Below, piece by piece: positions 1 through 4,134 of a stretch of 5,214 bases of DNA. The DNA is from Chloroflexota bacterium. GTDB lineage: Bacteria; Chloroflexota; Limnocylindria; QHBO01. Numbering within the stretch: the stretch's first letter is position 1; each line of letters starts with the position of its first letter. Both the position numbers and the translations under genes were made by a program. The stretch covers positions 1 to 5,214 of the forward strand of contig JACCWY010000244.1 in assembly GCA_013697395.1 (NCBI GenBank), given 5' to 3'. The notes beneath the pieces were generated by a model, which ran no database searches, was not told the origin of the DNA, and was given only the letters and a program-made list of their open reading frames with translations.

Positions 1-462
1 GGCCACCTCGACCTCATGAATCCCAACGACGCCCATGAAGAACGTGGATGGCGAAGACTCGGTATCGACCTGGACGCCCTGGGCCAGTGCGGGGATGGGA
101 TCGGCGTCGGTGACGTCACCCATGACGATCTCCTTGCCAACGACGGCCGGATCGGGGCGCACGTATACCGCGGACCACTCGCAGCCGTCGGCAGCGATGC
201 AACCGTTGGCTAGCAAGCTGGCGTCGACCGCGTCATACACCTCGGGGCCCGTGCGGCCGCCGTCCAGGTAGTGATCGGCGATCACTTTCGTGCCTGCCAT
301 TGCGCTCAGGTCCGATGCGTTCTGGAGGTTGCGACGCTCGCGAAAGCCGACGCCGGTGTCGATCACGAGGCCGACCATGGCGATGAAAACGAAGATGCCG
401 GCAGCGACGATGACCAGGATTTGGCCGCGCTCCTCCCGGCGCCTGACAATTCGGTTGTACAT
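1..462 (-). CDS. TadG-like pilus assembly protein, 3' part cut off by window edge
   Basis: The first 154 residues are visible from an ATG at 462; the reading frame is open to base 1, so the C-terminus lies outside. After a basic N-terminus (about residues 4-12) comes RGQILVIVAAGIFVF and a single membrane segment to about residue 38, ending in a D-T-G turn. A stretch of the form RNLQNASDLSAMAG follows; this is the classic N-terminal signature of TadG/TadE-G-like Flp pilus assembly proteins. Residues about 129-154 (VQV...STFFMGVVGIHEVEV) match the beta-rich segment usual in this family. C88 and C94 could form a disulfide outside the cell. Unlike the two upstream TadE-like proteins it has no Glu five residues after the Gly, so it is probably membrane-anchored and not processed as a pilin. 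A purine-rich GGAAAGGGA sits about 9 nt before the ATG. It is 86 nt downstream of the neighbouring tadE-like gene and probably in the same operon. The family call is confident; the exact role is inferred. Confidence 0.85.
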   Translation of the reverse strand, partial: MYNRIVRRREERGQILVIVAAGIFVFIAMVGLVIDTGVGFRERRNLQNASDLSAMAGTKVIADHYLDGGRTGPEVYDAVDASLLANGCIAADGCEWSAVYVRPDPAVVGKEIVMGDVTDADPIPALAQGVQVDTESSPSTFFMGVVGIHEVEVA

Positions 463-548
463 TGGATGATTCCCTTTCCGGATGAGTCCACTTAGTCCCT
501 TAGAGGAGGGCGGGGCTGCCGACATCCGCCAAGCCCGCATACTGTTCA

Positions 549-977
549 TCAGTTGTTGACCAGCACTTCCGACCGTGCGTTGAGCTGGAGCGTGCCCACG
601 ATCTGACCAATGATGGGGGTGATCATGTCCAGGTCCGCCTCCGTGGTCACGATGACGAGGTCTTCACCGTTGCCCGTGCAGCCAAGGGCGAAGGTCTGGG
701 GTACGCAGGTCACGGTCACGGTCGGGTTCGGCACCCCCTCCAGCCGGTCAAGCACCCAGTCCTCGACGGCGGCCCTCGAGGCGTCGTCGTAGGAACGGGC
801 CTGCACCGAGCCGTACCGGGCGCCATCCCGCGCCGCCTCGGCGAGCGAGTTGTTCACGAACACGGCACGGCCGAGGTCGACGAGGCCGAAAATCACGAGC
901 AGAAAGATCGGAATGACGAGCGCGAACTCGACCAGGGCCTGACCACGCCCACGGTTGCGCCGCATGCGTTTGTTCAT
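549..977 (-). CDS. TadE-like minor pilin/pilus assembly protein
   Basis: A complete 142-residue protein of usual TadE size. A short basic leader (MNKRMRRNRGR) is followed by G12-QALVEFALVIPIF, one hydrophobic helix (about 15-33), then the conserved DLGRAVFVNNSLAEAARDGA block of TadE (PF07811-type) proteins. The G|QALVEF arrangement, with Glu17 at +5 from Gly12, matches a class III prepilin-peptidase site, so processing is plausible. The rest (about 50-142) would be an extracytoplasmic domain with C91 and C100 as a possible disulfide. Its C-terminal part (ITPIIGQIVGTL) resembles residues 140-150 of the preceding larger TadE-like protein, so the two are paralogues. The ATG lies 1 nt after the TGA of that gene (TGA-A-ATG), indicating one transcript and translational coupling; no strong separate ribosome site is seen. 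Likely role: low-abundance pseudopilin of a Tad-type pilus. Substrate and pilus function are unknown. Confidence 0.9.
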   Translation of the reverse strand: MNKRMRRNRGRGQALVEFALVIPIFLLVIFGLVDLGRAVFVNNSLAEAARDGARYGSVQARSYDDASRAAVEDWVLDRLEGVPNPTVTVTCVPQTFALGCTGNGEDLVIVTTEADLDMITPIIGQIVGTLQLNARSEVLVNN

Positions 978-978
978 T

Positions 979-2061
979 TCAGTTGTCCACCGAGACAGTC
1001 GTCGTCAGGCATGGTCGAACCGCGCCCACCGCGATCGACTGGCTCGCGACGTCGTAGTCGTTGTTCGGCGGTCGGACGGCGCTGAAGTTGGTAGCACTGA
1101 ACCCGGCCGTCGACCAGCGGCCCTGTGCGACCGTGATCTTCACTCCCGTCATGATCGGGACGGTGCACTGAGCCGCTGGGGTCGGTGTGGGCGCACTCGT
1201 CGGGGTGGCGGTCGGAACGGGCGTAGTCGTGGGCCCAGGCGTCGGGGTGGCCGTCGGCACCGGTGTCGGTGTGGCGGTCGGCGCCGGCGTCGGCGTCGCT
1301 TGAGGAGTATTTGACACCGTGATCGTCTGAGTGAGGCAGACGCCAACGGTGCCCGGTGCGACACTCTGCCATGTGGCGTCCTGCCCGTTCGGACCGATCT
1401 TCGTCAGGTTCGACGCCTGGAATCCGGCGTCGACGGACCAGACCGTCGCGGCGTCGCCCAGCCTGGTCGGCCCAAGCGTGAAGTCCGGGACTGTGCAGGT
1501 GCCCGGCTCAGGAACGGGTGTGGCGGTTGGAGTCGGGAAAACGACCGGTACGCCCCCAGTCTCGAACGACGTGAGGACAACCGCGCTCGACTCCGATGTC
1601 AGCGTGATGCTGCTGCCGACGATGTCCGACATGATCGGCGTGATGAGGCCGAAGGGCACCTGGGTACGGACGTAATACAGGTCGCCGTCCTCGCAGTCGG
1701 CCAGCGCCTTACCCGGGCCGGTGAAGACCGTGGTGTTCGGATCGAAGCACTTCGCCTGAAACGTGCTCAGGGCGATGCCGTCGAGCTCAGCCTCCACGCG
1801 TGCCTGGACGTTGGCAGGATCGTTACAACCGGTCGTTGCATCCGTGGCGCACTCGGGGTCTCTTGCGCCGAAGAACGCGCCTTCCTTGACGGCATTCTCG
1901 AGCGAGACCGACGTGAAGTACGCACGTCCGAGGTCAATTGCGCCCGCGACGAGGAGGAGGAGGACGGGAAGGACGAGTGCGAACTCGACGAGGCTCTGCC
2001 CGCGGCGCCGTGGATGGCGGAGGCTGGGGAGTCGCGAGAGAACTGTCTGAAAAAGACGCAC
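979..2061 (-). CDS. TadE-like protein with two stalked PASTA-like domains
   Basis: 360 residues from a GTG at 2061. Layout: basic leader (1-20, ending RRR), G21|QSLVEF with Glu26 at +5 (prepilin-peptidase-like site), a membrane helix (about 23-42), the TadE block DLGRAYFTSVSLENAVKEGA, and a globular part to about 170 with four Cys (71, 79, 105, 123). Then come a short Pro/Thr linker (175-187), a first module (189-251), a 46-residue Pro/Thr stalk (252-297) and a second module (299-360). Both modules begin C-T-V-P, contain W-S-x-AGF in the middle, an xQS segment, and end in a Cys followed by L-T-x-T-V/I-S/T-V. This order is that of PASTA domains, with an added Cys pair (C189/C242, C299/C351). 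PASTA modules are known mainly as wall-binding or spacer units; here they would sit outside the cell. A typical TadE is 130-200 residues, so the tail is an addition. The start was chosen because AGGAAA lies 5 nt before this GTG; an upstream in-frame GTG at 2118 has poorer spacing. First gene of the pilin cluster. Confidence 0.87.
   Translation of the reverse strand: MRLFQTVLSRLPSLRHPRRRGQSLVEFALVLPVLLLLVAGAIDLGRAYFTSVSLENAVKEGAFFGARDPECATDATTGCNDPANVQARVEAELDGIALSTFQAKCFDPNTTVFTGPGKALADCEDGDLYYVRTQVPFGLITPIMSDIVGSSITLTSESSAVVLTSFETGGVPVVFPTPTATPVPEPGTCTVPDFTLGPTRLGDAATVWSVDAGFQASNLTKIGPNGQDATWQSVAPGTVGVCLTQTITVSNTPQATPTPAPTATPTPVPTATPTPGPTTTPVPTATPTSAPTPTPAAQCTVPIMTGVKITVAQGRWSTAGFSATNFSAVRPPNNDYDVASQSIAVGAVRPCLTTTVSVDN
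1171..1308 (-). repeat. Pro/Thr-rich low-complexity stalk repeat inside the PASTA-bearing TadE-like gene
   Basis: This stretch encodes residues 252-297, almost wholly Pro, Thr and Ala with a few Val, Gly and Ser, in repeating units such as PTATPTPVPTATPTPGP. The DNA is correspondingly repetitive on the plus strand (recurring GGCGTCGGGGTGGC / GGTGTCGGTGTGGC variants). Such segments are typically extended, possibly glycosylated spacers between extracellular domains. Antisense frames here give Arg-rich translations that are artefacts of the repeat. Confidence 0.85.
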
Positions 2062-2066
2062 GTTCG

Positions 2067-2072
2067 TTTCCT
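2067..2072 (-). promoter_or_regulatory. Ribosome binding site deciding the start of the PASTA-bearing TadE-like gene
   Basis: Read on the minus strand the sequence is ACAGGAAACGAAC-GTG, placing AGGAAA 5 nt before the GTG at 2061. The alternative GTG at 2118 has only a GGTGCAAG directly against it, too close for good initiation. The resulting N-terminus (MRLFQTVLSRL..RRRGQSLVEF) has the short basic leader usual for TadE proteins. Confidence 0.6.
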
Positions 2073-2090
2073 GTGTTGACTTGCTTTGGC

Positions 2091-2096
2091 ATCGTA
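2091..2096 (-). promoter_or_regulatory. Candidate -10 element for the pilin cluster
   Basis: TACGAT on the minus strand keeps the T1, A2, A5 and T6 positions of the -10 consensus. A start about 7 nt downstream (near 2084) would leave a leader of about 23 nt containing the AGGAAA site, and would exclude the longer GTG start at 2118. No convincing -35 box is visible at the proper spacing. Low confidence. Confidence 0.3.
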
Positions 2097-2152
2097 CGGA
2101 CCGGACCTTGCCAGCCACCTTGCACCGTGACGCACGCGCGCCGGCCTCGGAT

Positions 2153-2166
2153 GGTACTTCGGTACC
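2153..2166. promoter_or_regulatory. Perfect inverted repeat GGTAC-TTCG-GTACC in the divergent promoter region
   Basis: A 5-bp perfect stem with a TTCG loop closed by C-G; as RNA this is the very stable cUUCGg tetraloop. It lies between the divergent pilin cluster and DUF192 gene, ending 22 nt before the candidate -10 of the DUF192 gene, so it overlaps where a -35 element would be. It may be a protein-binding palindrome; as it lies upstream of both predicted transcription starts, a role in RNA is less likely. Function is inferred only from position. Confidence 0.35.
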
Positions 2167-2188
2167 GCTCTCGTGCTCATCTCGCCGT

Positions 2189-2194
2189 TACGAT
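2189..2194 (+). promoter_or_regulatory. Candidate -10 element for the DUF192 gene, possibly leaderless transcript
   Basis: TACGAT, identical to the hexamer facing the other way at 2091-2096, ends 8 nt before the ATG at 2203. Transcription would start at about 2201, giving an almost leaderless mRNA, which agrees with the absence of a Shine-Dalgarno sequence before this ATG. TANNNT close to the start codon is a known leaderless pattern in some high-GC bacteria. No clear -35 box. Confidence 0.35.
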
Positions 2195-2202
2195 GACCTC
2201 CG

Positions 2203-2595
2203 ATGAGCTCATTTCACCGAGTCGAGAACGTCACGCGGCGCACCGTCGTGGGCGAGCGGGTCCGTGTCGCGCGCTCCACGAAGGACCGGACGGTTGGCCT
2301 GCTGCGGACACCGAGGCTGGAGGACGGCGAGGGACTCTGGATCGAGCGGTCTCCATCGATCCACATGTTCTTCATGCGGTACGCAATCGATGCCGTCTTC
2401 CTGGCCAAGGATGGCCGTGTCGTGAAGGTCGTCTCCGATCTGAAGCCATGGCGTGTCGTGTGGTGGGCGCGCGGCGCCCGCGACTGCCTGGAGCTGAAGG
2501 CCGGCCGCGCGGCCGAGACCGGCACACGGGTGGGTGACGAGCTGCGGATGGTCGAGATCGACCCTCACACCTCGCGGCCGACCGCGAACCCGTAG
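2203..2595 (+). CDS. DUF192 family protein
   Basis: 130 residues, close to the usual domain length (about 110-150). The family core (PF02643-type) is clear: a T-VGLLRTPRL-EGEGLW segment (about 30-47), SIHMFFMRYAIDAVFL (52-67), a DGRVVKVV strand (70-77), LKPWRVV (80-86), CLELKAGRAAETG (95-107) and VGDEL (110-114). The molecular function of DUF192 is not established. Many members carry a signal peptide; this one starts almost directly with the domain and shows none, so it appears cytoplasmic. It is divergent from the TadE-like cluster, and I recall DUF192 genes being found beside TadE-type genes in other high-GC genomes, so a link to the pilus is possible but unproven. The ATG at 2203 lacks a ribosome site and may be leaderless. 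Its last 31 bp overlap the 3' end of the convergent comF-like gene. Confidence 0.88.
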   Translation: MSSFHRVENVTRRTVVGERVRVARSTKDRTVGLLRTPRLEDGEGLWIERSPSIHMFFMRYAIDAVFLAKDGRVVKVVSDLKPWRVVWWARGARDCLELKAGRAAETGTRVGDELRMVEIDPHTSRPTANP

Positions 2596-3215
2596 ACCGT
2601 CTCGCACCCGGCCGCCCGCAGCACCGCGGCGCACGCCTCGAGGGTGGCGTTCGTCGTGATGATGTCGTCGACCAGGATGACTACCGGCCGAACCTGAGCG
2701 CCTGTGCGCATGGCGAAGGCATCACGCAGGTTCGCCAGCCTCGCCGGCCTGTTGAGGCGGTGCTGCCTCGTCGTCGGCCGAATCCTATCGAGGATCTCCG
2801 CGTTGGGCAGCCGCGCCGCCCGACCCAGTGGCTTCGCGATGAGCTCCGCCTGGTTGTAGCCCCGTGCGCGCCGCCGCTCGGGGTGAACGGGCACCGGGAC
2901 CAGGGTTGCCGGCCCGGAGATGGCAAGCAGGCCGCCCAGTGACGCCTCGCAGATGCCGGCCAGGATGGGCGCGAGCCTTGACGCTCCCGAGTACTTGAGC
3001 GCGGCAAGGGCGCGCCTGACGGGGCCCTCGTAGGCGAACGCCGCCATCCCGACGGCCAGTGACTCCCCCACCACCACGCCGCGGTCCGGCGCCAGGAAGC
3101 GCTCTGCGGGCCGTGAAGCCTTCACGAACCCGTTCAGGCACCGACCACACAGGAGCGTCCCGGAGCGCCCGCACGAGGCGCACGCGGGCGGCATGAGCAG
3201 ATCGAGCAGCACCAC
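2565..3215 (-). CDS. ComF family phosphoribosyltransferase-like protein
   Basis: 216 residues, typical for ComF (about 200-240). The N-terminus LLDLLMPPACASCG carries a four-Cys zinc site (C12, C15, C23, C26). The middle contains Y62-EGPVRRALAALKYSG and the family hallmark VPVPVHPERRRARGYNQAE (106-124). The C-terminal phosphoribosyltransferase fold has the PRPP loop VDDIITTNATL (182-192) and a final strand near GFAVGR. ComF proteins are needed for natural transformation in several bacteria, acting on incoming DNA in the cytoplasm; the enzymatic reaction is not settled. An oddity is N189, where most family members have Gly in the TTGAT part of the loop. The start is GTG at 3215 because an in-frame TAA lies just upstream and this start retains the LLDLL motif; a second GTG follows at once, and no strong ribosome site is visible. 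It converges on the DUF192 gene with a 31-bp overlap and is divergent from hpf, so it is probably a single-gene unit. Confidence 0.9.
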   Translation of the reverse strand: MVLLDLLMPPACASCGRSGTLLCGRCLNGFVKASRPAERFLAPDRGVVVGESLAVGMAAFAYEGPVRRALAALKYSGASRLAPILAGICEASLGGLLAISGPATLVPVPVHPERRRARGYNQAELIAKPLGRAARLPNAEILDRIRPTTRQHRLNRPARLANLRDAFAMRTGAQVRPVVILVDDIITTNATLEACAAVLRAAGCETVYGFAVGREV

Positions 3216-3241
3216 GATCTGAGCATGATGGCCCTCGAGAG

Positions 3242-3274
3242 GTTACCGAGCGCTTACCGGAGGCTTACCGGCCA
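3242..3274. repeat. Three tandem direct repeats with 11-bp period, candidate operator upstream of comF
   Basis: The units are GTTACCGAGCG, CTTACCGGAGG and CTTACCGGCCA; TTACCG recurs at 3243, 3254 and 3265, exactly 11 bp apart. The array begins 27 bp upstream of the comF-like GTG and 150 bp upstream of the hpf start. On the minus strand the last unit contains TAACCT (3245-3240), a possible -10 for comF, so a bound protein would cover that promoter. Direct repeats of one helical turn are the usual site type for OmpR/PhoB-class response regulators, including actinobacterial PHO boxes. The regulator is unknown. Confidence 0.5.
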
Positions 3275-3409
3275 GGTCGGCTATTGGCGCTGGGCCCCGA
3301 AGGCCGGAGGGCCGGACACGGGAAACGAGGTACGGGCGTGCGACCATGCAACGAGCGAGCGACGCCGGCGGTGATACCGTAGGTGGACCACTTCGCGCCC
3401 GCGCATCCC

Positions 3410-3420
3410 GGAGGGAGAGG
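3410..3420 (+). promoter_or_regulatory. Strong ribosome binding site for hpf
   Basis: GGAGGGAGAGG ends 3 nt before the GTG at 3424, with the GGAGG core 9 nt away. This fixes the start at 3424 and argues against the longer open frame from ATG 3346, which lacks a ribosome site and encodes a non-conserved extension. Confidence 0.75.
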
Positions 3421-3423
3421 ATC

Positions 3424-4005
3424 GTGAAGACGAACCTGACGGCCCGCAACCTCGAGCTCACGGACCGGCTCCGCGGGGAAGTCGAGCATAAGCTCGCGCG
3501 GCTCGACAGGATCGCGCACCGGGATGCGGAGGCGAATGTCGCGCTGATCGCCAACGCGTCCCACTCCTCGGAGTCGGCTCACGTTGCGGAGGTCACGCTG
3601 ATCACCAACGGGCATGTGCTGCGCTCCACGGCCGCCGGTCCGACGCCCCTGGCTGCCATCGATACCGTCCTGGATCGGCTCGAGCGCCAGGCGGTCCGTG
3701 CCAAGGAGCGGCCGCGGAGTGTCCGGGGGAGACACAGCGACGAGGTGAGCACCGCCCTCGCGGCCGAGGCCGTCAAGACCCTCTCACCCGACGATCCAGG
3801 CGGCCGATCGTCGGTCGTCAAGATCAAGCGCTTCGACATGTTGCCGATGTTCGAGGAGGACGCGATCTCGCAGATGGAAGAGCTCGGGCACGCGTTCTTC
3901 CTGTTCCTCAACGCCGAGACCGACGCGGTCGCCGTCCTCTATCGCCGCAGGGACGGCGCCTATGGGCTGATCGAACCCGTCATCGGGGACGGGAGATCTC
4001 GCTGA
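3424..4005 (+). CDS. hpf: Ribosome hibernation promoting factor, long form
   Basis: 193 residues, the usual size of long HPF (about 180-230). Residues 1-95 form the S30AE/YfiA-type domain (begins VKTNLTARNLELTDRLRGEV; HVAEVTLITNGHVLRS at 53-68 and a helix 74-95 with A-IDTVLDRLERQ), which binds the 30S subunit in the mRNA/tRNA channel. A linker (about 96-130) follows. Residues 131-185 match the dimerising C-terminal domain: VVKIKRFDMLPMFEEDAI, QMEELGHAFFLFLNAET, VLYRRRDGAYGLIEP. Long HPF alone causes 70S pairing into 100S dimers in stationary or starved cells, silencing and protecting ribosomes. Translation starts at GTG 3424, chosen for the strong GGAGG site and the fit to the family. The upstream 208-bp gap to comF contains the 11-bp repeats and GC-rich sequence; a TACCGT at 3375-3380 is a weak -10 candidate. 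The downstream neighbour is convergent, so hpf seems monocistronic. Confidence 0.95.
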   Translation: MKTNLTARNLELTDRLRGEVEHKLARLDRIAHRDAEANVALIANASHSSESAHVAEVTLITNGHVLRSTAAGPTPLAAIDTVLDRLERQAVRAKERPRSVRGRHSDEVSTALAAEAVKTLSPDDPGGRSSVVKIKRFDMLPMFEEDAISQMEELGHAFFLFLNAETDAVAVLYRRRDGAYGLIEPVIGDGRSR

Positions 4006-4017
4006 GGCTCGCGGCGG

Positions 4018-4134
4018 TCAGAGAACGGCCGGCAGGACCAGCAGGGCCGCGACCGTCACGATCAGCGAGGAGAAGAACGCGACCAGCCAAACGCTCACGA
4101 AGTCGGTTCGCCCGTCGGGCCGTTGGAACTCCAT
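4018..4134 (-). CDS. Small single-pass membrane protein (38 residues), unknown function
   Basis: The ATG at 4134 opens a frame of 38 codons ending in TGA at 4020-4018. The N-terminal 12 residues (MEFQRPDGRTDF) are polar and charged; residues 13-38 (from VSVWLVAFFSSL onwards, through VTVAALLVLPAVL) form one clear membrane helix reaching the C-terminus. Third codon positions are G or C in 34 of 38 codons, as in genuine genes here. A TAGGGT hexamer ends 7 nt before the ATG, the same geometry as the TACGAT before the DUF192 gene, suggesting a leaderless mRNA; AGGG within it could alternatively be a weak ribosome site. It ends 12 nt past the convergent hpf stop and starts head-to-head with nfo, sharing CCATGG. 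I recognise no family. Being short, it could still be chance, but composition, topology and the snug fit into the gap argue for a gene. Confidence 0.6.
   Translation of the reverse strand: MEFQRPDGRTDFVSVWLVAFFSSLIVTVAALLVLPAVL

Noticed and set aside
16..495. Plus-strand open frames opposite the TadG-like gene
   Set aside because: The minus frame has a recognised TadG signature through its entire length; the plus frames are acidic or low-information shadows.
463..548. Possible hairpins between the TadE-like and TadG-like genes
   Set aside because: Only short GC stems (GGGCT/AGCCC, GGCGG/CCGCC) with imperfect or long loops and no T-run; not enough to call a terminator or attenuator.
1171..1308. 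CRISPR-like or tandem noncoding repeat
   Set aside because: The repeats have no spacers, are in frame and encode a typical Pro/Thr linker within an intact gene.
955..1314. Plus-strand Arg/Gly-rich open frame
   Set aside because: It is antisense to the TadE-like gene and its Arg/Gly repeats are a by-product of the Pro/Thr stalk DNA.
2062..2118. Longer TadE-like protein starting at GTG 2118 (19 more residues)
   Set aside because: Its ribosome site is poorly placed, the extra residues do not resemble a TadE leader, and the GTG at 2061 has AGGAAA at good spacing. The -10 candidate also lies downstream of 2118.
3290..3320. GC-rich GGCCC/GGGCC inverted repeat and repeated GGCCGG before hpf
   Set aside because: A 5-bp stem of pure G/C is expected by chance in such GC-rich DNA, and no T-run follows.
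3346..3423. Longer hpf starting at ATG 3346
   Set aside because: The added 26 residues are not part of the HPF domain and no ribosome site precedes the ATG; GGAGGGAGAGG directly before GTG 3424 decides the start.
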